From CAJCIS01 sp965276755 (GTDB lineage Bacteria > Pseudomonadota > Alphaproteobacteria > Acetobacterales > Acetobacteraceae): a stretch of DNA of 64,000 nucleotides. The translations under genes and the position numbers were made by a program. Under the pieces are notes generated by a model. The model was given only the letters and a program-made list of their open reading frames with translations, did not search any database and was not told where the DNA came from. The stretch is from the NCBI GenBank assembly GCA_965276755.1, contig OZ255625.1, forward strand, positions 3,708,455-3,772,454, read 5' to 3'. Shown here piece after piece: positions 1 through 8,793 of this stretch. The first letter of the stretch is position 1; each line of letters opens with the position of its first letter.

Positions 1-280
1 CATGCACCATGACGGCACCGGCGTGTTCGCCGGCCTGCCGAGCCCGTTCAACGCCACGCGCTACCACAGCCTGACCGTGGACCCGGCAACGTTGCCGGCC
101 TGCCTGATCGTCAACGCCCACACGGCCGACGGCATCATCATGGGACTGCGCCATTCCAGCCTGGCCATTCATGGCGTGCAGTTTCATCCGGAAAGCATCG
201 CCTCCGAACATGGCCACGCGTTGCTGCGTAATTTCCTCGAAATTGCGGGAGGCGCTCAATTGGTCGGGCAGGCAGCATGA
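1..280 (+). CDS. trpG: Anthranilate synthase component II (glutamine amidotransferase), 3' part
   Basis: The frame is already open at the window edge, so only the last 92 or so residues are present. They match the C-terminal half of the class I glutamine amidotransferase that supplies ammonia to anthranilate synthase in tryptophan synthesis. The catalytic His and Glu are visible in GVQFHPES, preceded by the family stretch HHDGTGVFAGLPSPF. The ATG at position 2 is internal and not the start. The gene is followed by trpD and trpC on the same strand, with an R1 palindrome in the gap. The stop is TGA at 278-280. Confidence 0.93.
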   Translation, partial: MHHDGTGVFAGLPSPFNATRYHSLTVDPATLPACLIVNAHTADGIIMGLRHSSLAIHGVQFHPESIASEHGHALLRNFLEIAGGAQLVGQAA

Positions 281-283
281 AAG

Positions 284-390
284 AAAGGAAGCAGTCCTTT
301 TTTGAAAAAAAGGACCAAAAAACTTTTCCTCCTTGGCTTAAGCTTTCAAAAGTTTTTTGGTTCTTTTTTTCAAAAAAGAACACCTTCCTT
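284..390. repeat. R1 palindrome, full two-armed copy (trpG-trpD gap)
   Basis: Two A/T-rich arms form an inverted repeat (ACCAAAAAACTTTT against AAAAGTTTTTTGGT) around a 20-nt spacer. Each arm also contains its own small palindrome of the type CTTTTTTGAAAAAAAG. Related copies lie at 2669, 36604, 38201, 40128 and 58872. The right arm runs directly into the 5' end of trpD. Confidence 0.85.
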
Positions 391-1364
391 TGCCTCACCT
401 AAGCGAGGCGCAGGCGTACGACGCCTTTGCCCGCATCATGGACGGCCACGCGAGCACGCCACAGATCGCCGCCCTGCTGACCGCCCTGCACGTCCGTGGC
501 GAAACCCCGGCTGAACTGGCAGGCTGCGTGCGCGCCGCCCGCGCCCGCATGAGCCCTATTGCCGCCCCGCCCGGCACGATCGATGTCTGCGGCACAGGTG
601 GCGACGGCCACAACACGCTCAACGTCTCCACCGCCGTGGCCTTCGTCACCGCCGCCTGCGGCGTGCCCACCGCCAAGCACGGCAACCGCGCGCTGAGCAG
701 CAGCACAGGTGCGGCCGACGTGCTCACTGCCCTGGGCATTGACATCCAAGCCGATCGCGCGGCCCAAACCCTGGCCCGCACCAACCTGGCCTTCCTCTTC
801 GCACCCAACCACCACCCCGCCCTGCGACACGCAGCAGAAGCGCGCGCCGCCCTCGGCTTTCGCACCTTGTTCAATCTGATCGGGCCCCTCTGCAATCCGG
901 CCGGCGTCACCCGCCAGCTTGTCGGCGTCTTCTCTCCCGCCTGGCTCGAACCGGCGGCGGCCACGCTGGGCGCGCTCGGCGCCGAGCACGCCTGGGTCGT
1001 GCACGGCCAGGGCCTGGACGAGCTGACCCTGGCCGGCGAAAGCCTCGTCTGCGAATGGCACAACGGCCAGCTGCGCCACTTCACCGTCACGCCCGAAGCA
1101 GCCGGCCTGGCCCGCGCGCCGATTGCCGCCATCACCGGCGGCAACGCGCCCCACAACGCCGCCCGCCTGCGCGCCCTACTACAGGGCGAGCCCGGCCCCT
1201 ACCGGGACACGGTCGTGCTCAACGCCGCGGCCGCCCTCATCATCGCCGGCCGCGCGCACGATCTCGCGCACGGCGCGCAACAGGCCGCCCACGCCCTTCA
1301 AACCGGTGCTGCCTTGCGTAAACTCCAGGCGTTGCAAGATGCATCCATCGCCGGCGCCGCCTGA
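390..1364 (+). CDS. trpD: Anthranilate phosphoribosyltransferase
   Basis: Second step of the tryptophan branch: transfer of phosphoribosyl from PRPP to anthranilate, in the cytoplasm. The PRPP-binding signature DVCGTGGDGHNTLN lies near residue 70, and KHGNRALSS, typical of the anthranilate site, follows. The length of about 324 residues is slightly short for the family. There is no ATG at the expected place. TTG at 390 (protein LPHLSEAQAYDAF) is the best start. An in-frame TTG at 357 would add residues translated from the R1 repeat, which is unlikely to be conserved. trpC follows after 15 nt. Confidence 0.92.
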   Translation: MPHLSEAQAYDAFARIMDGHASTPQIAALLTALHVRGETPAELAGCVRAARARMSPIAAPPGTIDVCGTGGDGHNTLNVSTAVAFVTAACGVPTAKHGNRALSSSTGAADVLTALGIDIQADRAAQTLARTNLAFLFAPNHHPALRHAAEARAALGFRTLFNLIGPLCNPAGVTRQLVGVFSPAWLEPAAATLGALGAEHAWVVHGQGLDELTLAGESLVCEWHNGQLRHFTVTPEAAGLARAPIAAITGGNAPHNAARLRALLQGEPGPYRDTVVLNAAAALIIAGRAHDLAHGAQQAAHALQTGAALRKLQALQDASIAGAA

Positions 1365-1379
1365 CCACCTGGACGCAAC

Positions 1380-2210
1380 ATGCCCGACTCCCACGCTAAT
1401 ATCCCCGACGTGCTGGGCCGCATCTGCGCCGATACACGCGCCGAAATCTCGCGTCGCCAGGCCGCCAAGCCTCTCTCCGCGCTAAAACATAAGATTAGGC
1501 ACAGCCGCCGCGAAAAGCCCCGCGGCTTCGGCCAGGCGCTGACCCGCGCGCTGATGACGGGCAAATGCGGCTTGATCGCCGAATTCAAGCGCCAATCGCC
1601 AAGCGGCGGCCCCATCGCCCTGGACGCCGATCCGGCCGAAACCGCCCGCGCCTACCACGCCGGCGGCGCCGTGTGCCTCTCCGTCCTGACCGACAATCCC
1701 TATTTCGGCGGCGCGCTGACCGACATGGCCGCCGCGCGCGCGGCCGTTCCGCTTCCCGTTTTGCGCAAGGACTTCATCCTCGATCCCTGGCAGGTCTATG
1801 AAAGCCGCGCCGCGGGTGCGGACTGCATCCTGTTGATCATGGCGGCCCTCGGTAACGCCCAGGCCCGCGAGCTGGAACAGACCGCCCGCTACCTCGATCT
1901 CGACGTGCTGGTCGAAGTGCACGACCGCGTCGAGCTCGACCGCGCACTCGGCCTGCAAACCCCGCTGATCGGCATCAACAACCGCGACCTGCGCACGATG
2001 CGCACGGACATCCAGACCACCATCGATATGGCCGAGCATGTCCCGCCCGACCGCGTCCTGATTACCGAGTCCGGCATCGGCGGCTACGCCGACGTCAAGC
2101 GCCTGGCCGCGGTCGGCGCGCACTGCCTGCTGGTCGGCGAAAGCCTGCTGCGCCAGCCGGACGTGACTGCGGCCACGCGCGCGCTGATGGGTGACGGCCA
2201 GTGCCCCTGA
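1380..2210 (+). CDS. trpC: Indole-3-glycerol-phosphate synthase
   Basis: Ring closure of carboxyphenylamino-deoxyribulose phosphate to indole-glycerol phosphate, in a TIM-barrel enzyme of 276 residues. Typical motifs are visible: the substrate-binding Lys strand (IAEFKRQSPSGG), VLRKDFILDPWQV, GINNRDL and the phosphate-binding ITESGIG segment. The gene starts with ATG 15 nt after trpD and ends with a 10-nt overlap into moaC, so trpD, trpC and moaC are probably translated from one transcript. Confidence 0.95.
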   Translation: MPDSHANIPDVLGRICADTRAEISRRQAAKPLSALKHKIRHSRREKPRGFGQALTRALMTGKCGLIAEFKRQSPSGGPIALDADPAETARAYHAGGAVCLSVLTDNPYFGGALTDMAAARAAVPLPVLRKDFILDPWQVYESRAAGADCILLIMAALGNAQARELEQTARYLDLDVLVEVHDRVELDRALGLQTPLIGINNRDLRTMRTDIQTTIDMAEHVPPDRVLITESGIGGYADVKRLAAVGAHCLLVGESLLRQPDVTAATRALMGDGQCP

Positions 2211-2668
2211 CCCATTTCGATGCGTCCGGCGCAGCCAGTATGGTCGACGTCTCGGCCAAGGCGCCCACCGCGCGCACCGCGACCGCGCGCGCGCGTGTGA
2301 CAATGCAGCCGCAAACCGCCGCGGTGATTGCCGCCGGCACCGCGGCCAAGGGCGATGTGCTTGGCGTCGCCCGCCTGGCCGGCATCATGGCCGCAAAGCG
2401 GACGGCCGAGCTGATCCCGCTCTGTCACCCTCTGCCGCTGGATGCCGTCAGCCTGGACCTCGCCGCGGACGCCACGGGCGTGGAAATCACTGCCACCGTG
2501 CGCACAACCGGGCGCACGGGCGTGGAGATGGAAGCGCTGACTGCTGCGTCCATTGCTGCGCTGACTGTGTATGACATGTGCAAGGCTGTTGACCGGTCGA
2601 TGCGCGTCGAGGGATTGCGTGTCGTGCACAAAGATGGTGGCAAGTCTGGGATGTTTGAGCAGAAGTAA
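2201..2668 (+). CDS. moaC: Cyclic pyranopterin monophosphate synthase
   Basis: Converts the MoaA product to cyclic pyranopterin monophosphate in molybdenum-cofactor synthesis. The 155 residues carry the family hallmarks KRTAELIPLCHPLPLD, GVEMEALTAAS and DMCKAVDR. The start is GTG at 2201, inside the end of trpC. MoaA is encoded elsewhere in this window (38258-39250, minus strand). moeA follows across an R1 palindrome. Confidence 0.95.
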   Translation: MPLTHFDASGAASMVDVSAKAPTARTATARARVTMQPQTAAVIAAGTAAKGDVLGVARLAGIMAAKRTAELIPLCHPLPLDAVSLDLAADATGVEITATVRTTGRTGVEMEALTAASIAALTVYDMCKAVDRSMRVEGLRVVHKDGGKSGMFEQK

Positions 2669-2792
2669 GGAAGGACTTCTTTTTGAAAAAAGAAGCAAAA
2701 ACTTTTGCTCGTAGGCATCCGCGTGGTGGCAGCGGTGTGGCTAATAGACAAAAGTTTTTTGGTTCTTTTTTTCAAAAAAGAACTGCTTCCTA
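2669..2792. repeat. R1 palindrome, full two-armed copy (moaC-moeA gap)
   Basis: Starts directly after the moaC stop and ends at the moeA ATG. The arms match the copy at 284-390, but the spacer is longer (about 45 nt) and unrelated in sequence. This shows that the arms and not the spacer are conserved. Confidence 0.85.
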
Positions 2793-3986
2793 ATGCTCAG
2801 CGTCGCCGAAGCCCGCGCCCGCATCCTCGCCCCGCTTCGCCCCACCGGCACCGAAACGATTAGCCTCGCCCAGGCCTGGAACCGCGTGCTGGCCGAGGAC
2901 GTAATCGCCCGCCTGACCCAGCCGCCCGCGGACGTCTCGGCCATGGACGGCTACGCCGTGCGCGCGGCCGATGGCCCGGCCTTGCGCATCGTGGGCGAGG
3001 CGCCGGCAGGCCACCCCTTCGCGGGCACCGTGCAAGCGGGACAAGCCGTGCGCCTCTTCACCGGCAGCGTCATTCCCGCCGGCGCCGATGCCGTCGCGCT
3101 GCAGGAGGACGCAGAACGCCGCGGCGATACCCTCACGCTGCGAGAACCCGCCCGCGCCGGCGCCCATATTCGCGCGCGCGGCCAGGATTTTGCCCAGGGC
3201 GCGCGCGTACTGGCTGCCGGGCGCCGCCTGGGCGCGCGAGACATCGGCCTGGCAGCCGCAGCCAACCACCCGTGGCTGTGCGTGCGCCGCCCGCCTGTGG
3301 TCGCCATCCTCTCAACCGGTGATGAGATCGCGCTGCCGGGCGAGCCCGTGCCGCCGGGCGGCATTGTCAGCTCGAACGCGCCGATGCTGGCCGCCATGGT
3401 GTGCGCCGCCGGCGGGCAGCCTGTGGTGCTGCCTGTCGCGCGCGATACGCCCGAGGCAATTGCCGCCGCCATCTCCGGCGCCCCGTGTGCCGATCTGCTG
3501 GTGACCACGGGCGGTGCGAGCGTCGGCGATCATGATTTGGTGCAGGCGGGACTCGAGCGGCTTGGTTTTATGCTCGATTTCTGGAAAATCGCGATGCGGC
3601 CGGGCAAGCCCATGATCAGCGGCACCGTGGGCGGGCTGCCGCTGCTGGGGCTGCCGGGCAACCCTGTTTCCGCCTATGTCTGTGCTATCCTGTTCCTGTG
3701 GCCAGCGTTGGCGCGCCTGCTGGGCCTGGCCGTGGACGCGCCGCCCACGCAATGGGTGGCGGCCGGGGCTGCGTTGCGTGCCAACGATCACCGTGCCGAC
3801 CATCTGCGCGCCACGCTGGCCACCGTTGACGGCACACTGCGCGCCACGCCCTTCGCGCGACAGGATTCAGGCCAGTTGAGCGTGCTGGTCGCAGCCGATT
3901 GCCTGATCCTGCGGCCGCCGTTGGCGCCAGCTTCCGGCTTGGGCGATCCCGTCGAAATTATTCCGTTATCTGGCCTGGGTCTGTAG
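2793..3986 (+). CDS. moeA: Molybdopterin molybdenumtransferase
   Basis: Inserts molybdate into adenylated molybdopterin. The 397-residue protein has the normal length and the usual signatures: MDGYAVRAAD near residue 50, GGASVGDHD near 245, MRPGKPMISG and GLPGNPVSAYV in the catalytic MoCF-like domain. It starts at the ATG that abuts the R1 element. It is the third Moco gene of the region by function and the second in this operon. Confidence 0.95.
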   Translation: MLSVAEARARILAPLRPTGTETISLAQAWNRVLAEDVIARLTQPPADVSAMDGYAVRAADGPALRIVGEAPAGHPFAGTVQAGQAVRLFTGSVIPAGADAVALQEDAERRGDTLTLREPARAGAHIRARGQDFAQGARVLAAGRRLGARDIGLAAAANHPWLCVRRPPVVAILSTGDEIALPGEPVPPGGIVSSNAPMLAAMVCAAGGQPVVLPVARDTPEAIAAAISGAPCADLLVTTGGASVGDHDLVQAGLERLGFMLDFWKIAMRPGKPMISGTVGGLPLLGLPGNPVSAYVCAILFLWPALARLLGLAVDAPPTQWVAAGAALRANDHRADHLRATLATVDGTLRATPFARQDSGQLSVLVAADCLILRPPLAPASGLGDPVEIIPLSGLGL

Positions 3987-4081
3987 GGTCGGCACGCTGG
4001 CCGGGAACGTGGGTGAGGAGGATAACACCGTCTTCTAAGTCATTGACGGACCCACCGGAATGTAACTAGAACAGGCGCCAG

Positions 4082-4096
4082 TTTCCCGCTTTGTTC
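4082..4096 (+). promoter_or_regulatory. Candidate SOS (LexA) box upstream of lexA
   Basis: TTTC-N7-GTTC lies 15 nt before the lexA ATG. It differs by one base from the alphaproteobacterial LexA operator GTTC-N7-GTTC. The position fits autoregulation. The assignment rests on the motif alone. Confidence 0.4.
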
Positions 4097-4111
4097 GCCG
4101 GAGTGGCCCCC

Positions 4112-4852
4112 ATGTTGACCCGCAAGCAGCACGAGCTGCTCACTTTTATTGACAAGCACCTCAAGGAATCCGGCGTCTCCCCGAGCTTCGAGGAGATGAA
4201 GGACGGCCTGAACCTACGTTCCAAATCGGGCATCCATCGCCTGATTACCGCACTCGAGGAACGCGGCTTTCTCCGCCGCTACCACCACCGCGCCCGCGCA
4301 CTCGAAGTCATGCGCCTGCCCGAAAACATCTCCGGCCAGCCCGGCCGCCGCCCCAAGGGCGAGACCATCGCCGCCACCCAGCCCAACATCACGCCCGCCT
4401 TTACGGCAACCGTCATCAAGGGCGATTTTTCCAGCCGCTTGGCCAGCGCGCGCGCAGCCAATGACGCGAGTGCCGTGTCCCTGCCGCTTTACGGCCGCAT
4501 TGCCGCCGGCGTGCCGATCGAGGCGATGCGCGACGACTCCGCGCACATCGAGGTGCCGGCCAGCATGCTTGGCGCGGGCGATCATTTCGCGCTTGAAGTC
4601 TCGGGTGACAGCATGATCGATGCCGGCATCCAGGACGGCGACACGGTCATCGTCCGCCGCGGCGACACGGCCGAGACGGGCCAGATCATCGTGGCCCTGG
4701 TGGACGAGAGCGAGGTGACGCTGAAGCGGCTGCGCCGGCGGGGCAATTCGGTGGCGCTGGAGCCGGCCAATCCGCGGCACGAGACGCGGCTGTTTCCGCC
4801 GCATCGGGTCAAGGTGCAGGGGAGGCTGGTGGGGTTGCTGCGGCGGTATTAA
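4112..4852 (+). CDS. lexA: SOS repressor LexA
   Basis: Self-cleaving repressor of the DNA-damage response. The N-terminal winged helix (MLTRKQHELLTFI, residues 1-65) is followed by a linker and an S24 peptidase domain. The Ala-Gly cleavage site is in GRIAAGVP, the nucleophile in SGDSMIDAGI and the general-base Lys in EVTLKRL. ATG at 4112 gives 246 residues and the standard N-terminus; the in-frame TTG at 4091 would overlap the candidate operator. Position after moeA matches other alphaproteobacteria. Confidence 0.96.
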   Translation: MLTRKQHELLTFIDKHLKESGVSPSFEEMKDGLNLRSKSGIHRLITALEERGFLRRYHHRARALEVMRLPENISGQPGRRPKGETIAATQPNITPAFTATVIKGDFSSRLASARAANDASAVSLPLYGRIAAGVPIEAMRDDSAHIEVPASMLGAGDHFALEVSGDSMIDAGIQDGDTVIVRRGDTAETGQIIVALVDESEVTLKRLRRRGNSVALEPANPRHETRLFPPHRVKVQGRLVGLLRRY

Positions 4853-4865
4853 GCGTGTCGACGCT

Positions 4866-5667
4866 TCAAGCCATAGCAAGGCTCTCTCGCGCACATGCCG
4901 CTTCGGGCGGAGGCGGCGTAAGCGTTATGCAAGGTGAATGCGAAGAGGGCGGCGGGGTTCGTGCGTGCGGCTCCGTCATTTCCGTGCGTGCCGGGAACGG
5001 GAAAACGCGGACCGGGGCGAGGATGAAGCGAGGCGTCTTGTGTCCTTGCGCTATCTTGGCCGGACGTGGTTCCGCCGCAAGTGGCGCGGGCTGGGCGGCG
5101 GATTCGGACTCGTGTGGCTGAGCTTGGGCATGCAACATCGTTTCGATCGGTCGCTGATCGAGCTGGGGGCTGTCGAGGGGCGTGAGCGCTGTCTGCCAGT
5201 CGCCATCGGTGAGAAAGGAGCCGATGAGGCGGGCGGTGTTTTCGAGCGGTTCGAGTTTATCTTCCGGCAGGGAGAAACGTTCCCGCAGCCATAGGAAAGG
5301 AAGCGACGTGGGGACGTTGAGGAAGCCGCGGGTAACTCGGAGATATTCGGCGTGACGGCGGAGGAAGACGTCCGGGCCTTGGCCGTAGATGGTCCTGACG
5401 GCTGTGAGAATTTTGGTGAGGTGCTGGGCGAGAACCAGGCCGAACAGGTGGTCCATGTCGCAGATCTGGTTGCAGATGGCGAGTTGGATGAGGCCAGTGG
5501 CAACAGCAAATTCTCGCCAGGTGACGCGGAAGCGGCCGTGCGTAGTGAAGATGCTTGTGGCGGCGTTTAGGATGTAGGCGCGGCGGTTGCGCTCCCGCTG
5601 GGTGGGTTTGGGCGGATTGAGCAGGCCTCGGCTTGGCCGCGCACGAGGCAGTTGGGATCGGGTTCAT
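4866..5667 (-). pseudogene. TetR/AcrR-like regulator without a usable start (probable frameshift)
   Basis: From 5663 down to 4866 one minus-strand frame is open. Its upper part, before the first ATG (5456), reads like a TetR-type helix-turn-helix: RNRRAYILNAATSIF, then VTWREFAVATG, then DMDHLFGLVLAQHL. No ATG, GTG or TTG exists in that frame upstream of 5456. An ATG at 5667 opens the next frame (MNPIPTASC...). A one-base shift near 5610-5660 would join the two, so the gene is probably broken. The C-terminal third is Pro/Ala-rich. It starts the foreign-looking segment after lexA. Confidence 0.55.
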
Positions 5668-5808
5668 AAGCGGCAGGGTAGGACTGTATTCCATTTTGTG
5701 GCAATCGGTTTGTGGTTGGGTGTGGTGGTGGGGGTAGGTGCAATAAGATTTTTGGCGGTGGAGCGACAATAGAACTGGAGTCGCCAGACCGCGACTAGCA
5801 CGTGATAA

Positions 5809-6234
5809 TCCAGTACTCGTAAGGGCGGGCGACGCGATGCCTTGGCTATCAACTCCCAGACGGCCGCCCGCATCCGCGACTATCTGGAGCTGGCAGGGCA
5901 TGGCGGTGAGCACGGAGGCCCACTGTTCCGGCCGCTCCGCGGCGATGCAAAAGCGCACGATCCGACAAGCCGCATGGGCCCGGACGCGATCGATCGTTTC
6001 CTACGCAAATACGCCGCCAGCGTTAGACTGGCACGGGGCTATTCGGCGCACTCTATGCGGGCGACCTTCATCACCGCGGCGCTGGAGGATGGAGCGCAGC
6101 CGGAGGATGTGCAAAGAGCAGCCGGGCATCGAAACCCTTCCACAACAAAGCTCTATGACCGGCGCGGGTATAATCTCAACAGGGCAGCGAGCTTTTTTGC
6201 CACATACGAGCACACGCGAAGGGTCAGGTTTTAG
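5809..6234 (+). pseudogene. Tyrosine recombinase (phage-type integrase), C-terminal remnant
   Basis: The open segment begins after a stop at 5806 and carries only the catalytic half of a site-specific recombinase: GKGGRRDAL-like entry, the Arg box HSMRATF, the AGHRNPSTTKLYDRR block with the His/Arg and the nucleophilic Tyr. Family members have 300-400 residues, whereas about 140 remain. The N-terminal DNA-binding domain and the first catalytic Arg are absent, so the enzyme cannot be active. It marks the left part of an inserted segment that also holds the methylase at 6330. Confidence 0.8.
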
Positions 6235-6329
6235 AACGCCTATGTCACATCGGATCAAGAAGTTTCGAAGCGAGGCGATTTGTTAACCGAAGCCGGATTG
6301 CCCCAGGTAATACGTGAGAGATCAGTGTA

Positions 6330-8720
6330 ATGAGCCTGGCAAATGATCTGTCGCGCACCCGGACAGAAGAAGATGTCAAGGACGCCTATATAAAGGCGCT
6401 CGGCCTGAAATCCTACTTCAAGGGCTTGGTCGACATTCAAACAGAAGAGGTATGGTTTGAAGCGAAGGATGCGCCCACGCCGCCGATTGTGATGTTCGGG
6501 CAATTGCTCGTTTACGTCCGCGCAGCGAAAAAACGTGGTGAGGCGATCCCGGCCTTTCTGGCCGTGATCGACCGCGAAAAGGCAGCGATAATGCCGACTG
6601 AACGCGCGCTGTCGCTACTAGATGACAAAAGCATTGTCTGGCCCAAGTCGGGTTCGGGGGCCGGCCGCCAACTCGCCGCACAGATTGCGCCTTACGTCCA
6701 GACGCATATCGTCGAATATGAGATGGCGCACGACGAAACTGCGTTCATCAAGGCGGTAAACGACGCTATTCGCGAACGGCGGATTATCCGCACGCCGATT
6801 ACACCGGACAATCTGCGTCAGGTGTTTGATCGCTGGGTCGAAATGGTGGGAAGTGAACTCGGTACTCGTAATCCGGCGGATTACGCCGTGTTGTTTTTCG
6901 CTGACATGATGCACGACGGTAGAAATGAGGCGATGACCAATCTGCCGGCGCGGCTATTGTTCAGCGGGGAAAGACCTGTTTTTCTCTTGAACGGCGAGCA
7001 ATATGAGTTGGCGAGCCAAAGGGGCTATCGAAACTTCTGGGCGATTTATCATCGGCCGCCTGACGCGAAGCACCGTCATTATCTTCTCGAACGACGCGAC
7101 AGCCTGCTTCCGGTCGACGAGCAAAAATTCAAGGGCGCCTATTACACGCCATTACACATTGTTGACAGAGCCTTTGATGAGCTTAAGGCAGCATTGGGAG
7201 ACAATTGGCAGGACCGTTACATCGTGTGGGACATGTGTGCGGGTGTTGGCAATCTGGAATCTAAGCACAGCAATTTGCGCAACGTGTTCATGTCAACGCT
7301 AGATCAGGCAGACGTGACGATCATGAAATCCAACCCTGCTTTCGCCGGTGCGGAAATCTTCCAGTACGATTATCTAAATGACGATGTAACTGACTTTGGA
7401 GGAGTCGACTACGGGCTATCCAACAAGGTGCCACCCACCCTACGTCGGGCGATCGCTGACGCGCGCGACGGCAGCAAAGGTGGGAAGCCAATTTTAGTGT
7501 TAATCAACCCGCCTTATGGCGAAAGCGGGACTAAGACCCACAAGGCAATTAAGACTGCAATCGCCAGCACACGAATGGGCGCTTGGATGAACGGGTCTGG
7601 CTATGGCTACGCTTCAAAGGAACTATTTGTTCAGTTTTTAGTCCGTATTGCTATCGAGCTCCCAGTTGCATCTCTGGCGATCTTTAGTACGCTCAAGTAT
7701 GTCAATGCTGCAAACTTCCAGTTGTTTAGGGACAAATGGAATGCTAAATTTTTAAACGGGTTTGTTGTTCACAGTAAAGCTTTTGACGGCTTGAAGGGAG
7801 ACTTCCCGATCGGATTCTTGATCTGGGATATGCGGGTAAGAACACCCGTCGGGCTTATAGAAGTGTCCGCATTGAACAAAGATGGCCAACAAATCGGTGA
7901 AAAGACATTCGAGAATATACCGAGCACTCGATTTCTAAGCGAATGGATTGTAAGAGAAAAGCACAAGACGCATAATGTGGTTCCCTTGATAAACGCGATT
8001 ACTCCAACGCTGAGAGTCAGCGGCGTAAGGAATTTGAAGTGGTCATCTGGAGCGATTGCTCATTTTCTCTGCCACGGAAATGATTTCCAACAGGCTGGAA
8101 CGCTTACAGCAATCCTTTCATCCACACATGACATAGGTTACACCGGCGCTTATTTCGTAACTGCCGGGAACCTCTGGCAAGCTGCCGTCGTTTTCGCTAT
8201 CCGCCGCCTCATTAAGCCAACCTGGCTCAACAACCGCGACCAGTTTCTCCAGCCTCTACACCCATTAAGCGACCAGTTTAAATCTGACTGCCTCGTTTGG
8301 ATGCTGTTCAACGGTAGTAACTTAACCGCTGGCGCGGACGGCATACACTGGAACGGTCTTGAATGGTCGGTAGTTAATCACTTCGTCCCATTCACCGAGG
8401 CCGAGGTGGGGGTAAATGGACGCTTCGAGTCCGACTTCATGGTCAGTTACATGGCAGACCTGCATCTATCGCCGGAGGCGCAAACCGTCCTTGATGAAGG
8501 TCGTAGCTTATTTCGGCGTTTTCACACTATACAGTTCCCGCGAAGGATTAGAGAAGAGCTAAAGCTCGGGCGCCCCGACGCCGGCTGGTATCAAGTGCGC
8601 CGCGCACTTGAAGCCTATAGCGACACCGAGTTGGCCGACTTTAAACCAATGAAGGAGGCCTACACCGTATTATCCCAGAAGCTCCGTCCATTGGTTTTTT
8701 CGCTCGGCTTTTTGCCCTGA
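6330..8720 (+). CDS. N6-adenine DNA methylase, possible type IIG restriction-modification enzyme
   Basis: A 796-residue protein with a class I SAM-dependent methyltransferase core. The SAM-binding motif DMCAGVGNLE lies near residue 300, and the catalytic NPPY (LVLINPPYGE) near residue 393. The N-terminal 150 residues contain VDIQTEEVWFEAKD, in which E-x-E-x-K could be part of a PD-(D/E)XK nuclease site, but this is uncertain. The last 300 residues could be a target-recognition region. Base composition is clearly less GC-rich than the neighbours, and the gene follows an integrase remnant, both signs of transfer. No separate endonuclease or specificity gene is adjacent. It could be an orphan methylase. 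Confidence 0.75.
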   Translation: MSLANDLSRTRTEEDVKDAYIKALGLKSYFKGLVDIQTEEVWFEAKDAPTPPIVMFGQLLVYVRAAKKRGEAIPAFLAVIDREKAAIMPTERALSLLDDKSIVWPKSGSGAGRQLAAQIAPYVQTHIVEYEMAHDETAFIKAVNDAIRERRIIRTPITPDNLRQVFDRWVEMVGSELGTRNPADYAVLFFADMMHDGRNEAMTNLPARLLFSGERPVFLLNGEQYELASQRGYRNFWAIYHRPPDAKHRHYLLERRDSLLPVDEQKFKGAYYTPLHIVDRAFDELKAALGDNWQDRYIVWDMCAGVGNLESKHSNLRNVFMSTLDQADVTIMKSNPAFAGAEIFQYDYLNDDVTDFGGVDYGLSNKVPPTLRRAIADARDGSKGGKPILVLINPPYGESGTKTHKAIKTAIASTRMGAWMNGSGYGYASKELFVQFLVRIAIELPVASLAIFSTLKYVNAANFQLFRDKWNAKFLNGFVVHSKAFDGLKGDFPIGFLIWDMRVRTPVGLIEVSALNKDGQQIGEKTFENIPSTRFLSEWIVREKHKTHNVVPLINAITPTLRVSGVRNLKWSSGAIAHFLCHGNDFQQAGTLTAILSSTHDIGYTGAYFVTAGNLWQAAVVFAIRRLIKPTWLNNRDQFLQPLHPLSDQFKSDCLVWMLFNGSNLTAGADGIHWNGLEWSVVNHFVPFTEAEVGVNGRFESDFMVSYMADLHLSPEAQTVLDEGRSLFRRFHTIQFPRRIREELKLGRPDAGWYQVRRALEAYSDTELADFKPMKEAYTVLSQKLRPLVFSLGFLP

Positions 8721-8744
8721 ATAAGCCGAGCGGCGTCGCCAATA

Positions 8745-8790
8745 AACTTCGACGGGGGTCTAGGGGGAGCGGCTCGGTCCCGCCCGTTCT
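8745..8790. repeat. R2 palindrome, degenerate copy
   Basis: CGACGGGGGTCTAGGGGGA followed by GCGGCTCGGTCC resembles the copy at 45056. It lies between the convergent ends of the methylase and gltX and marks the right border of the inserted segment. Confidence 0.5.
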
Positions 8791-8793
8791 TTC

